From Conoideocrella luteorostrata (lineage: Eukaryota > Ascomycota > Sordariomycetes > Hypocreales > Clavicipitaceae), in assembly GCA_032433595.1 (NCBI GenBank), contig JASWJB010000083.1, positions 1-64,000 of the forward strand: a stretch of DNA of 64,000 bases, written 5' to 3'. Positions 23,722-36,906 of this stretch are shown here, one piece after another. The notes under the pieces are model-generated. The model worked only from the letters and a program-made list of their open reading frames with translations, was not told the origin of the DNA and ran no database searches. Position 1 is the stretch's first letter; the number at the start of each line of letters is the position of its first letter. The position numbers were made by a program, and so were the translations under genes.

Positions 23722-24619
23722 ATCAGGCGGCCAAAGCAAGCCGTCAGAGGTCAATATACCAGACTGAGCCAATTATTTCGGCGTGAAACACTCTTTTTGT
23801 ATTCATTGACGTGTAATCCAAGCCCAAACGTCACCAGTGCCAAGTCGAAGTTATCGGACTTGGAGAGATGGGTGCTCGAGTCTACACAAGCGAGAACGTA
23901 GATAAGATTGGAGCCGGGTGAGTGACGCGGGATCCGGAGGATGCGGAGAACGAAAGGAGATGCTGCGTTATTATACAGAATTGATAAGCATTCTTGAGTA
24001 TCGAAGGCATATTGCGAATCATAGATCCTGATTCCTAATACAATCTGACTTGTACTTATTTGCAGCTGCCAATACTATGCCGGACGTAAGATCTCATTGT
24101 CTAACGTCTCCTGAGACAACATAGAATATAGAGCCTAAGCAACAATTTAATCTTTTAGTGACTATCTCATCTAGTTCTTCTCCATTTTCCCATAGTGAGT
24201 AGTCATCAGATTATTTGTTGGCAGTTGCCCGCCAGCATCCATCGCGGTAGCGACTTGGCAATTGGGCAACTCAGGTTGCGCTGGACCGAAAGAAGGAGAG
24301 CAAACGACAAGCCAGCAGAGAAACAAATAACGTCTTATAAGGGAAAGTTGAGTAATCCTGCCCAGTGGACCTTCAAATCCAGCCTGCGATTGCAGCACGC
24401 TATTAGTGAGGCTGATATGCACACCCAGCCTAGCCCAGCTGAACTGGCGGGCCTAGAACGACAAACTAGTGAAGCTGACGACGAACTAACTAGCACTGAT
24501 CCCATTTCTCCAGTCTCGGAAGCACATGGAGAGCGTAAAAAAAGTGAACTCTCCGGGCCGTAAAGTTAATTGAGGCAAAAAGTCTTCATTTGAAGTTCAA
24601 AAGCCGCTGGCACCAAGCC

Positions 24620-27361
24620 ATGGATCACCTCGCCCGCCCTAGGGCCGACTTGGTGTGTATTACCGGCGGCGGCGACGTCGGCACAGAGGATCACGCCCAC
24701 TCTTTCAAGGTTCTCTTTCTTCACAATAACGACTTCAGATATGACAGCTCTCAATTTGCCGATCTCCCAGTCGAAAAACTTATCGGCGATGATGACCGAG
24801 CAGTCGCGTCATGCATCCAGTCCTGGCTGTTCTTTGGCCTAATGAATGAGCTATTCGTGACCACCTGCGGCATTGACTATGACTGGCGCGACTTTGTCCA
24901 GACAGAACCCGGAGGGGCATACTCCGTGATAAACACCTCAAAGCTTGATACGCTCATTTACCTCTGGCACGCCCGCGAGGCCGACGAACCTGCCGCCGAC
25001 AAGTTTGAGCGACTGGACCGGATTGTGCTTCTGCTGATGAAAGCCCAGGGTATGGTATCTACCTTGCGAGACCTTCCTCCTCCCATCACCGCCGAGACGA
25101 ATTTGGACAATCCTGCGGATCCCGGATACCCTGTCGTGGCGGCAGTCCTTCTTTCGGTGAAAATCCTCGGAATGACCTTGTGCGAAGCATTGCCGACAGT
25201 GTACAGCGACTTCGTTCCCGTCGCAGGCGCCGAGAGGGAACCGCTCTATAGCATTGACACGACAAGCACCCAGGGACAGCTTCTCACCAAGGTAGAATTC
25301 CACAGCTCGCATGATAGCGACCCCATCGTCTCGCAGCTCCTGGAGAGGGCCGGCTATTGTCCGTATCAAGCAGAAACCTGCGACAGGGAGTACCTATCGC
25401 AAGGGAACTTGGGTCTCCGCTGGTACCTCACCTTTCTCGATCGTCGAAACATTCCAGGAGACCACTCAAAATGCACCACTGAAGTATGTGTTGGATACCA
25501 GATGGACGAGGCGACGTATGAGACCAAGCATTTCATGGGACAGGATTGCGCTTGCGAACCCATCTCGCTTAGCCATGGTTACGGAACCAACCTGGTTCTC
25601 GATTGCATCCGACGGGGCGGCACCCCCTTGATTCAATTTGACAGACCCTATCTTCGCATTTTCCAGATGGGTGTTGACGAGGGTCCCCCGCCGCCGTATG
25701 TTGCCATATCCCACGTCTGGTCCGAGGGCATGGGGAACCCGAGGGAAAACGCGCTCCCCCAATGCCAGATGAGCATCTTGCAGTACGCGGCCAGCAATGC
25801 ATGTCCCGACGTTGAGAATATTCACTTTTGGATCGATACCCTCTGCGTCCCCGTAGGCTGCGAGGAGGAACGGACGCAAGAGATCAAAAAAATGGCTGGC
25901 ATTTTCTCGGCCGCCGAGAAAGTAGTGGTTCTTGACCGGTCGCTCATGGAGGCGTCCAGCAACACCTACCGCGAGGAGGTCCTGTTGCGAATCTGGAGAT
26001 CACCGTGGGCTTCGAGACTCTGGACTTTGCAGGAGGGCCGTCTTTCAAAATCCCTATCCTTCTTCTTTGCGGACAAATTCTTCGAACTGCAGCACGTTGG
26101 CGTAGAGAATGCCTTGGCCTGGCACAACGATGCGATCTACTATCAGACGGACTTGCCTTCCTGGATGGAGCGGTACAAAAAGGCGGGAGATCCGATGTGT
26201 TATCGCATGATTGAGTGTGGCGCCAAGCTCGATGATCCCGGGAGTGTAGACGCTTTAGAGAAGGTCCAGCAGTTGGAGACCTGTGCACCAAAGACTGCCC
26301 CTATCGCACCCACCGAAGTAGTCTCAACGTCGCTCGTTTCCAGACTTAAAAGATGCCACAAAAGGTTTCGGGACAAGATCCAAAGGCGACGGGTGCCTGA
26401 TTTGGAGACCCCCATCGCACGTGCACGTGCGCGTGAAATACCGCCACTGGCAAAGTCGTTTGTCTCGAGGATCAACAGATATAACAAATATCGCGTGGTC
26501 CGATTGATGGCGAACAACTCTTTTCAGTCGATTGGAAGTCTGCCCCCCTCTCACCGCTACAGCAGCGGCTCCACGGCAGCTGAACTTTTCCATTTGATGC
26601 TCGCATCGCTCACGACGCGAAGTCTCACGCGGCCGGAGGACGAAGCTGTTTGTCTAGCAACCACTCTGGGCACAGATCTCGGGCCCATGCTGAGAGAGAG
26701 CTCCCCCGACGAGAGAATGCGGGTACTTCTTACGTCCGTCGGTACTCTCCCTCTGGGCATTCTGTTTGTTGATAGTGAGAGACTGCGGGATGAGAATGCC
26801 AGATGGATCCCGCGGACGCTGCTTCGACGGGGCGCCCGAAACGCCGAAGGCACCTGCGTGTGCCAGCCGGATGGCCGCCTCTTGTACCAGGGCATTGGGC
26901 TCATAAGCACACGGCCATTTACTATAAACAAAGAAAAGAGCTATTTCATCATCGCAGCTGCAGATGGCAATCAATACTTTGTGGGTATCCAGCCGCAGCC
27001 TCGGCTGGAAATTGACAATGTAGAGAAGACCTATCTCATCATTCCGAGCAGACCGCCGCTAGCAAGGGATCGAATACCTCAACGAGTAGCTATCGTCAGT
27101 CTCTCGCCGGAACAAGGGACACAGGGCGTGCTCTCGCTAGTGCAGGAGATCCAGACACGATATGAGTTTACGGCATGGCTCTTCGACTTGATGCCGCCGG
27201 GTTCTAGTGATTCTAGTAATTGGGTTCTTGGGGGGTCCCAAACCGGGGAATATCAGATCTGGCAACCTCCTAAGAAGCATTCGTGGCGGCTGGACTTGGA
27301 TACGATTGATACCATCTCTTATGATTCAATCGCTAAGGACTGTAAAGTGCTTATTGGGTAG
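24620..27361 (+). CDS. Heterokaryon-incompatibility (HET) domain protein, 913 aa
   Basis: Single uninterrupted exon from the ATG at 24620 (MDHLARPRADLVCITGGG). The HET domain lies at residues about 355-470 with its three blocks: PYVAISHVWSEGMGNP, FWIDTLCVP, and WASRLWTLQEGRLSK, with the usual AEKVVVLDRSL in between. The 350-residue N-terminal region and the long C-terminal part have no domain I can name; a basic stretch with RRRVPDLETP and ARARARE follows the HET core. HET proteins trigger incompatibility or cell death; a role here is inferred from the domain only. No intron motifs are needed. The conserved LPQCQMS and TQEIKKMAGIFSAAE elements look intact, so the gene is probably functional. 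Confidence 0.88.
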   Translation: MDHLARPRADLVCITGGGDVGTEDHAHSFKVLFLHNNDFRYDSSQFADLPVEKLIGDDDRAVASCIQSWLFFGLMNELFVTTCGIDYDWRDFVQTEPGGAYSVINTSKLDTLIYLWHAREADEPAADKFERLDRIVLLLMKAQGMVSTLRDLPPPITAETNLDNPADPGYPVVAAVLLSVKILGMTLCEALPTVYSDFVPVAGAEREPLYSIDTTSTQGQLLTKVEFHSSHDSDPIVSQLLERAGYCPYQAETCDREYLSQGNLGLRWYLTFLDRRNIPGDHSKCTTEVCVGYQMDEATYETKHFMGQDCACEPISLSHGYGTNLVLDCIRRGGTPLIQFDRPYLRIFQMGVDEGPPPPYVAISHVWSEGMGNPRENALPQCQMSILQYAASNACPDVENIHFWIDTLCVPVGCEEERTQEIKKMAGIFSAAEKVVVLDRSLMEASSNTYREEVLLRIWRSPWASRLWTLQEGRLSKSLSFFFADKFFELQHVGVENALAWHNDAIYYQTDLPSWMERYKKAGDPMCYRMIECGAKLDDPGSVDALEKVQQLETCAPKTAPIAPTEVVSTSLVSRLKRCHKRFRDKIQRRRVPDLETPIARARAREIPPLAKSFVSRINRYNKYRVVRLMANNSFQSIGSLPPSHRYSSGSTAAELFHLMLASLTTRSLTRPEDEAVCLATTLGTDLGPMLRESSPDERMRVLLTSVGTLPLGILFVDSERLRDENARWIPRTLLRRGARNAEGTCVCQPDGRLLYQGIGLISTRPFTINKEKSYFIIAAADGNQYFVGIQPQPRLEIDNVEKTYLIIPSRPPLARDRIPQRVAIVSLSPEQGTQGVLSLVQEIQTRYEFTAWLFDLMPPGSSDSSNWVLGGSQTGEYQIWQPPKKHSWRLDLDTIDTISYDSIAKDCKVLIG

Positions 27362-30245
27362 TGCGCTGACCTAATTGGACGATTGACGCTGAACACACGC
27401 GCAATCTCTTCTTGGTTCAGTTGGGGTGGTTGCACCTCCATGCAGTCACAGGTACTGAACTGAAGTGGCCCGCCTGCCTGCGCCTAACTTGGACCTCTCT
27501 CTCGGGCCGGCCGGTTAGCTTGCCAAAGCCGTCGGAAATTAAACTTTTAGACAGGTGGGTAATCTGTGCCTCCCACATCAAATTGGATCATAGTTCAAGA
27601 ACAGTCTTTCTAGGGAGACTTGAGCTAGAAAATGTTTATGCCCAGCGGTTTTGATGGTGATGCGGCAGGTTAGTATATTTTGAATACCGTACGGTCTCGT
27701 GTCTGTCGGACGCTGTCAGCCGTTGTTCTTGCATGACTCGTCTCTCTTATAGATCAGCTGTTGCACAAGCAAGCAGTCAACTCTGACGGCAAGACCACAG
27801 TTGGAAGGATATACTGAAGTTATTTAGCTTACTCTCGTCAGATACTTACAGTTTGTGTCCATAAATTTCCAACCCCCAGAGTCGCGTTGCGGCACGCAAG
27901 CTGGGTTGGAAATTATTGGACCCCGACTATACCCATCCCTACATCCATTTTTCTCTTACGCCTTACAATAGTACACAATTAGTATATGCAGTGTCGAAAC
28001 TTCAATCATGTCCCCGTAATCATCCGCAAGTATCCGTCAAGGATAGTGTAATAACGTGTGCGGGCTCTTGCACGCGCACGCAAATAGGGGCGGGAGGCCC
28101 ACCAGCCAGTTGATCATAAGCAGAACCTCACGTATAAGAGGGTCTATCTCTTGGCAGCTTAGTCGAACGAACCCGTCGAATTTCGCTCCTCGTGTTTTAG
28201 ACTCTTCTTGCGGATGGTTCAGACAGCCGCAATGCTTATAACATGGAACATTAGCGCTTTCTCCCGGTAATTAGTTCAGAAGCGGCCGAAGTAATTGGCC
28301 AAGTATGCCTCAAGGGCCTAGGGACTACCCGACTCTACTATATCTTGAATTGAAAAAAAAATACACGGATGCCGACTTGCTTCAAACCCGCATAGACTAC
28401 CCTACAGCAGTTCCCTGTAAGGAGTCGTGGGATTGCGTGGTTTGGCCAACAGACCGCTGGCATGATAAATGGTTGGCTGAAGAACGAGATACTCTGCTGG
28501 CCAGGTTCAGTATGAACAACAATATGAAACAACATACCTGAGGAGACATTGCATTTAAACGTCAAATTTAGTCGAATGGCCCTTCCTTCCTAGGCGGTGG
28601 GGAAATCTTCATCTGAGCCACGCTGCCACGCTCCTTGCCACCTCCCAAAATAGAGCGACTTAATTATTAGCTTTTACGGAATGAGCTAGACCAGGGGAAC
28701 GTCTCATGCCGGTAACTCTTCAGCATGTACGGAGTACTCGGTGCCAATGAGCTTCGCGCTATTTCCGCAAACACGGCTGGTCTTTTTTTTAAATTTTTTT
28801 TCTAAACAATGCATCAATTGTGGTCGGGCGATTGCAGAGCAGGGTTGCAACTACTGCCCAGCTTCTTCACTGCCCAGTGCTGAAGCCGCAAATATTTTCC
28901 TGTGGCTCTCATGCATCCTCAGGGACACAGCTTTTTCCAGCTTGGAAATCGTACATCATCACTCCATCACATCGTGGACAAATAAATGGGCAGGTACTCC
29001 GTAGAGTAATCAGCAGGCGGCGTTCGGCAAGCCGCTAGGCAAGCCACTCGGCAGGACCGGATCTGTCTCGAGCGGATACCTCGTCTAGAAAAAAGAAAAG
29101 TTGCGATTTGCGAGGTACCTAGCTTCCGAGCAAGCCGGTACAGTGCCCCATTTGGCATCTCACCTACCCCCGGTAAATCGCGCGCGTTGGGAGGCGTCAT
29201 CGAGGCTGAGTAACGGCCGCACAACATGGCGTAACCCAATTCGCGATCACGTCTAAACTCCGTGCGCCGTATGTGCGTTCTGTCGCTATACCCCCCGCTA
29301 TAACTATATCGTGCCGTGCATCTCACTAAGGGGGAGGCTTACGGAGATGGCGGGCTGATGGGATGCATGGCTGCTCCGCCACCCTCGTACCTGCGTTAGG
29401 GTTACGGTCGCGCGAGTTATCAGCGCATGTGCGTTTGGCACAGCACGATCCAGTTGCTTCTTCAAACCCTCCGGCCCCTTCATGTAAGCATTAAATGGGC
29501 CGCGAGTGGTGCCGTTGCTTCGCATGTTCTGCAAGAGTGACGCGCAAAGCCACAAAGAGCACTGTGATAACTAGAAGTAAGTCAAGGCTGCTCGTCTCTA
29601 GTTATGTACCCCAGCCTCGAGATGGGACGATTCTGTGCTGTAACGGTTGAGCGCGGGGATATACAGGCCGCAAACTCCTGAGAGAGTGCGTGCAGCTTAT
29701 CGTGTCATGCAGTGGAACCGCACACGAGCCAGCGACTCCTTGGCTGCGGCACAGCCACTGCACACCACTGACCTTGCAGGATGCCTAATCTAACGGATAC
29801 GAGAGTGCCCCGTAAACATGCGTCAAACGGCTGCTGAACGGGCTGGCCGCCGCCAATGGTCGACCAATAGCGGCCGATGGGTGATGAATAATGGCTTTGT
29901 GACGTGCATACCACCCACGCGTACTTTGTTACTCACTTCTTCTTTGGGACAACTCCGGGCCCGAATGCACCTCTACTTGGGCCTACAGCACCGGGGAAGC
30001 AGTCATGCGGCACTGACTAGGTATTGTCTGCATCATGTTGGTCTGTGATAACCGTCGTGCCGCTCTGTCCCCTCCCTGCGGATCGAGAAACAAGTGCTCA
30101 AACCGAAAAAATGCGCCGTTGGAGCAAGGTCGTCTCTTTTGAGCTACCAACAAGCTGCTCCGGTGCCTGATTCTAAACCTTTCATCTCATGACATATTTT
30201 TCTTTCTTGGATTGACTGAGGCGTCTTGCCTAGCTGTGGCCCACA
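27362..30245. other. Gene-free interval upstream of glucan synthase
   Basis: About 2.9 kb. It carries two copies of the dispersed palindrome (28728-28737 TACGGAGTAC and 28994-29003 GTACTCCGTA) and a poly-T/A stretch near 28783-28801. The part next to 30246 is presumably the fks promoter; no TATA box is clear. Confidence 0.5.
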
Positions 30246-33200
30246 ATGCCCGCCTACTCGGAGAACCACGGGGGCGCCTTCAGCGACAACCGCAGCCAAC
30301 ATGGTGATGCTCACGGCAACGCCTACTCGCACGACCAGGTCGATCAGCATTATGACTACGCTTACGATGCAAACGGCGAATACGGTGTAGACGGCAGAGA
30401 TGGCTACTATGACGAATCGTAAGATGACTTCTATATTCCTTTCAAGCGCATTACATTGGTTCGGCATTAACATTACTGCTATCTGCCAGCGGCTATTATA
30501 ATGCCGCCGATAGAAACTCCTACTACCATGATGGCGGTTATTACGATGGTTATGACCAGTACCACGATGCAGATCATCACGGACAGGGCGGCAGTCACGA
30601 CCAATACTATGACGAGGGCTACACAGGACGGGGGATGGACCGCAGGTCCGAAACAGAATCCGAGTACAATGACTGGCAGCACCATCGTCACCACTCCTCG
30701 GCCCAGATGTACGATAGTGGAGGCCATCCTTCGGGTGCCTCAACTCCCAATAACTACTCTACTTACGACGGCGTATTTCCTATTGAACAACGTTCCAAGG
30801 AGCCTTATCCGGCCTGGGCCTCGGACTTGCAGATCCCGCTGTCTAAAGAAGAAATCGAGGACATCTTTGTGGACTTGACGAATAAATTTGGATTTCAGCG
30901 CGACAGCATGAGAAACATGTACGACCATTTTATGACTCTTCTGGATTCGCGAGCTGCTCGCATGACGCCCAATCAGGCTCTGCTCTCTCTCCATGCTGAC
31001 TACATCGGTGGCGAGCACGCAAACTATCGAAAGTGGTATTTCGCTGCCCACTTGGACCTGGATGATGCGGTTGGCTTTGCCAACGCCCAAGGCATAGGTG
31101 GGCGACGCAAAACCAAGAGCAAGAAGAAGAAGGATAAAGCCAAGGACGCGGGCGGCGACGCGGCCATGTCCGAAATGCCAGAGGACGATGACTCTCTTGA
31201 GACGGCTGAGTATCGCTGGAAGACCCGCATGAACCGCATGTCTCAGTACGACCGCGTTCAGCAAGTTGCGCTCTACCTTCTATGCTGGGGCGAAGCGAAC
31301 CAGGTACGGTTTATGCCCGAATGTCTGTGCTTCATCTTCAAGTGCGCAAATGACTATCTCAACTCTCCGGCTTGTCAGGCGATGGTCGAGCCTGTGAGCG
31401 AGTTGATGTTCCTGAACAATGTCATAACCCCGCTGTACCAGTACATTCGCGACCAAAGCTATGAGATTTTGAACGGCGTTTACGTCCGTCGCGAGCGCGA
31501 TCATAGCCGTGTTATTGGGTATGATGATTGCAATCAGTTGTTCTGGTATCCCGAGGGTATCCAACGAATAGTGCTAAACGACAAGAGCAAGCTCGTCGAC
31601 ATCGCACTTGCAGAGCGCTATTTACACTTCAAGGACATTAATTGGAAAAAATGCTTCTTCAAGACGTACAAAGAGTCACGATCCTGGTTTCACCTCATTT
31701 TAAATTTTAATCGCATCTGGGTCATCCACCTCACCATGTTTTGGTTCTACACTGCCTACAACGCACCTTCACTCCTGGTCGGGTCATCTTATGAGCAGCA
31801 GTTAAATCAGCAACCACCGGGCTCGAAGCAGCTGGCGTTTGTGTCTATCGGAGGCGGCATCGCATCGTTTATCCAAATCATTGCCACGCTGGCCGAATGG
31901 AGCTATGTGCCGCGTCGATGGGCCGGTGCGCAGCATTTGACCCGACGGCTGCTATTTCTGCTTCTTGTGTTTGTTGTCAATGTTGCGCCTGCAGTCAAGG
32001 TGCTCCAGTTCCCGACCCAAATAAAGAACGCGGGTAACGTTGATGTTGACTACATCATCGGCCTTGTCAACTTCATCCTGGCCATTTTCACGTTCCTGTT
32101 CTTCTCGATTATGCCAATTGGCGGACTGTTCAGCAGCTATCTTTTCACGAAGAACGCTCGACGATACGTGGCCAGCCAAACATTTACAGCTAGTTGGCCG
32201 CAACTGAAGTTCAACGACAGGGCTGCATCGTATGGTCTGTGGCTCATTGTGTTCGGCATCAAATTTGGAGAGTCCTACGTCTTCTTAACACGGTCATTCC
32301 GCGACGTCATTCTGTATCTTTCCATCTTCAAACCCAAGTGCTTGGGCGACTCGATTATTGGCACAACTCTGTGTGAATACCACCCGTACATTTTACTTGG
32401 CTTGATGGCTTTCACAGATCTGATGTTCTTCTTCCTCGATACCTACCTATGGTATGTGCTGTTAAACACAGCCTTTTCCATTTCGCGCTCTTTCTATATT
32501 GGCTCTTCTCTGTGGACGCCCTGGAGGAATATATTCTCTCGCCTTCCCAAGAGAATCTATTCCAAGATACTGGCGACGCAAGACATGGAGGTCAAGTATC
32601 AGCCAAAGATTTTAATCTCGCAAATTTGGAACGCTATTGTGATCTCAATGTATCGCGAGCATTTGTTGGGCATCGACCACGTGCAGCAACTACTCTACCA
32701 TCAAGTCCCTTCCGAACAGGAGGGAAAGAGAACGCTACGGGCTCCCACATTCTTCATTGCGCAAGAAGACCACTCGTTCAAGGCAAAATTCCTCCCGCAA
32801 CAGAGCGAGGCGGAGCGCCGAATTTCGTTCTTTGCGCAGTCACTTTCCACCCCTATCCCGGATTCGCTTCCCGTCGATAATATGCCGATATTCACGGTCC
32901 TAATCCCACACTACAACGAAAAAATCCTGCTCTCTCTTCGCGAGATTATTCGTGAGGATGAGCCGTACTCGCGGGTCACGCTTCTCGAATACCTGAAGCA
33001 GCTCTATCCCCATGAATGGGAATGCTTTGTCAAGGACACCAAGATTCTTGCCGACGACGCAACGCAAAGCATTGACAACGACGAAAGAGAAAAAACAGCC
33101 AGAAGCGAGATCGATGATTTGCCTTTCTATTGTATCGGCTTCAAGTCCTCTGCTCCTGAATATACACTGCGAACCCGTATATGGGCCTCGCTTCGATCCC

Positions 33201-36145
33201 AGACTTTGTATCGCACTATTTCTGGGTTTATGAACTACAGCCGCGCGATCAAGCTATTGTATCGAGTTGAGAACCCAGAGATTGTGCAGATGTATACCGG
33301 AAATCCAAGCATATTGGAAAGGGAGCTGGAGCGGATGGCACGCCGCAAGTTTCGGATAGTTGTATCCATGCAACGATACGCCAAGTTTACAAAGGACGAA
33401 ATAGAGAACGCCGAATTCTTACTCAGAGCATACCCAGACCTTCAAATTGCCTATCTGGATGAAGAGCCCCCGCTTAACGAAGGCGACGAGCCACGCATCT
33501 ATTCGGCCCTGATTGATGGCCATTCTGAGGTGTTAGAGAACGGGATGCGACGTCCTAAATTCCGGATACAACTTTCCGGAAACCCCATACTGGGAGACGG
33601 TAAATCTGATAACCAAAATCACAGTCTAATTTTCTACCGTGGTGAATATATCCAGCTTATAGATGCTAATCAAGACAATTATCTTGAGGAGTGCCTAAAA
33701 ATTCGAAGTGTTCTTGCAGAATTTGAGGAATACAAAGCTGATCAGGTCTCGCCGTACTCCACTAATACATCAAAGAAAGACTCTGTCGCCCCGGTAGCCA
33801 TTCTAGGCGCTAGAGAGTACATCTTTTCTGAGAGTGTCGGTATTCTCGGCGATGTTGCTGCTGGAAAGGAGCAGACTTTTGGTACATTATTTGCCCGCAC
33901 GCTCGCGGTGATAGGGGGCAAACTTCACTACGGCCATCCTGACTTTTTGAACGGGATTTTCATGACTACCCGTGGCGGAGTTTCCAAGGCTCAAAAAGGA
34001 TTACATCTGAATGAGGATATTTTTGCGGGAATGAATGCCATAATACGAGGTGGCCGCATTAAGCATTGCGAGTATTTTCAATGCGGCAAGGGTCGTGATC
34101 TTGGATTTGGCTCCATCTTAAACTTCACGACCAAGATCGGCACTGGCATGGGAGAACAAATGCTCTCGCGAGAGTATTACTATCTCGGCACGCAGCTACC
34201 ATTGGACAGATTCTTGTCATTTTACTATGCCCATCCTGGATTCCACATCAACAACATGTTCATCATGCTTTCTGTGCAGCTGTTCATGCTCTGCCTGCTG
34301 AACTTTGGAGCATTCCGGTATGAGACGAAGGCGTGCGAGTATAATCCGGACAAGCCGCAAACCGATCCGCTATACCCAACAGGGTGTGCAAACACAGATG
34401 CTGTCATGAATTGGCTACAACGATGTATTTTCTCCATCTTTGTTGTGTTTTTCTTGGCCTTTGTTCCTCTCGTTATGCAGGAGTTAACGGAACGCGGATT
34501 TTGGCGCGCCTTTACTCGTTTTTTCAAGCACCTTTTTTCGTTGTCCCTGTTTTTCGAAGTATTCGTATGCCAGATCTACGCAAATTCTGTACAACAAGAT
34601 TTGTCGTTTGGTGGAGCTCGGTATATAGGGACAGGACGTGGCTTTGCTACCGCTCGCATTCCTTTCAGCGTGCTATATTCTCGATTCGCAGGGCCGTCGA
34701 TGTACCTCGGCGCCAGGCTCCTCATGATGCTGCTGTTTGCTACCGTCACAGCGTGGCAAGCAGCTCTGATATACTTCTGGGTCACCCTTCTGGGCCTTAC
34801 CATCTCTCCGTTTCTGTTCAACCCACACCAGTTTGCATGGGCAGACTTCTTCATCGACTACCGCGACTTTATTCGGTGGCTGTCGAGAGGCAACTCACGG
34901 AAACACGGCCAGTCTTGGATCACGTTCTGCAGGCTCTCCCGGACCAAAATTACAGGATATAAGCGCAAGGCCCTTGGCGAAGCCACAGGCAAGACGGTGG
35001 ATATTCCCCGCGCCTCCATCACCAACATCTTCTTTTCTGAGGTTCTCAGTCCTCTCTTCCATGTAGTCTGGACGATTATACCGTACCTGTTCATCAATGC
35101 GCAGACGGGTGTGGAGGAATGGAACAACCCCGAGCAGGCGAACAACAAGTACAGAATCCCCACGTCGGCGCTCATCCGCTTGCTTGCTGTTGCCCTCGCA
35201 CCCATCGGCGTCAATGCCGCGATCCTCGGGGCCCTGTTCGGCATGGCTTGCTGCATGGGCCCCGTGCTGAGCATGTGCTGCAAGCGATTTGGTACCGTGC
35301 TGGCCGCTGTGGCACATGGCATGGCCGTTGTATTTATGCTTCTAGCCTTTGAGGGCATGTTTTTCCTCGAGGGCTTCGACTTTGCGAGAACCCTGACGGG
35401 CATCATCGCCGTGGTTGCGCTGCAGCGCTTCATCTTCAAGTTAATCATCGCTGTTGCTCTGACCAGGGAGATGAAGACGGACCAGTCGAACGTGGCGTTC
35501 TGGAATGGAAAGTGGTACTCCATGGGCTGGCACTCGCTCTCGCAGCCCGGCCGTGAATTTCTCTGCAAGATCACGGAGCTGAGCATGTTTGCCGCGGACT
35601 TCGTTCTCGGGCACTGGCTAATGTTCCTGATGTTGCCGATTATCCTGATTCCCAAAGTCGACAAGCTGCACTCCATGATGCTTTTCTGGCTGCAACCAAG
35701 GTATGTTATGTTGAGCAAACAATGCACGTCGATTGCACCCAGAGCTCCCAGCTAACCAATCCATTACCACGTCCGTCCATCTAGCCAGCAAATTCGTCCC
35801 CCCATCTACTCTACCAAGCAGTCAAAGCTTCGCCGGAAACGCGTCATCCGCTTCGCCGTCCTCTACTTTGCCCTGCTGGTTGTGTTCGTCGCGCTGCTCG
35901 CCGGCCCTGTTGCTCTGCACCAGAAGCTGGGCGAGGCGAAGCTCAAGTCTTTCTGGGAATCCATGGCCGTCGGCCACAAACCGCAGAGCCCAAAGAGCGG
36001 CATGATTCTCATGCAGCCCAACTTTTTGAATAATGCGAACACGAATGGAAGCGCCGTGACTGGTACCGCTGGGACCGGGTATACCTTCCCGAGCGGCTAT
36101 TCTCAAGCTTCGTCATCGGCTGCTACCAGTGCAGGAGGATCTTAG
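30246..36145 (+). CDS. fks1: 1,3-beta-D-glucan synthase catalytic subunit (FKS family)
   Basis: Three exons: 30246-30418, 30490-35700, 35785-36145 (5745 nt, 1914 aa, normal length). This plasma-membrane enzyme makes 1,3-beta-glucan from UDP-glucose with a Rho1 GTPase partner and is the echinocandin target. The N-terminus is Tyr/Gly/Asp-rich. The FKS1 N-domain follows ([20 protein letters not shown]), then a first membrane block, the cytosolic catalytic region ([71 protein letters not shown]), and a second membrane block. Intron 2 near the C-terminus joins FWLQP to [10 protein letters not shown]. Odd: hot spot 1 reads FLTRSFRDV (656-664) and hot spot 2 NWLQRCIFS (1365-1373), both unlike the usual forms. 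It may be a second, divergent paralogue. Confidence 0.95.
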
Positions 36146-36906
36146 GCGGGTCGTCGACTCGCTGCGTTACGCGTGCTCTGCCCTAGAAGTCGTTGCTGAT
36201 ATGTTGCTCTGGAGAGATGCTTGCATTGGCACAGGAGATGGTTACGTTGGTTGGACACCACTGACAACTGGCAGCAATGGGTGTGCGTGCGTGAAGAGAC
36301 GAACGACCTTCTGTTAGAACACAAGTGCCGATATGGAGACCAGGGGCAGGCGCGGGCGAATGCGGTGGCGGTCTGTGAGCCTGAAAGAAGCTGAACTTTA
36401 TGGACTGGAGCCATGCTGTTACTCTAGTCCATTATGTAGACAATAGTACTATTAATACGTCCTTTGTAGTTCTCGGACTCGTTTCCCCTCTTTCCGTACG
36501 ATTTTTGTTACGACCCGGAATGCAATGCGGAAGTACCTTGGCATAGTTAGGTCCTGGTCTTTCATTCCATAACCATGGCATCTGAAGTAGTCCCTTGGTT
36601 GAAGGAGTATAGGTGAGAACAATGCCAAGCTAGCGCTACTTTTGAAGTGGCAGGACGCGAAACGGTCCGTCGAGCATACTTCGATGCGCTCCCGCACGAA
36701 GCCGTTAATTTTAAATTTAAATTGTAAACCTGCTAGGTTCGTATCTAAACACCTCGACGCTCGTCCGACAACAAACGAATTTCTTGACGCTTAAGTAGAT
36801 GATCGGCTCCCTGACCTGCACCCAGAAATCTGATGTGCTGTGAATACCAAATGTATCTACCGCCTTCCATGGCCGACCGTTCGGACTGAGGAGTGCAAAT
36901 TCAAAA
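36146..36906. other. Gene-free interval
   Basis: About 760 bp downstream of fks. It has an A/T-rich palindromic patch near 36706-36723 (TTAATTTTAAATTTAAATTG). No coding signal found. Confidence 0.5.

Larger units (their letters stand above)
19394..24619. other. Long gene-poor interval
   Basis: About 5.2 kb without a convincing intact gene. It holds the relic at 20204-20860 and a 17-bp tandem repeat near 23.7 kb. Short open frames elsewhere lack motifs. The frame at 24195-24563 just upstream of the HET gene is Ser/Glu/Pro-rich and remains unexplained. Confidence 0.45.

Noticed and set aside
24195..24563. Frame upstream of the HET gene as its first exon
   Set aside because: No splice pair links it convincingly to the HET frame, and the ATG at 24620 gives a sensible start.
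34858..35727. 289-aa minus-strand frame inside the glucan synthase gene
   Set aside because: Antisense shadow of a conserved membrane region; no independent signals.
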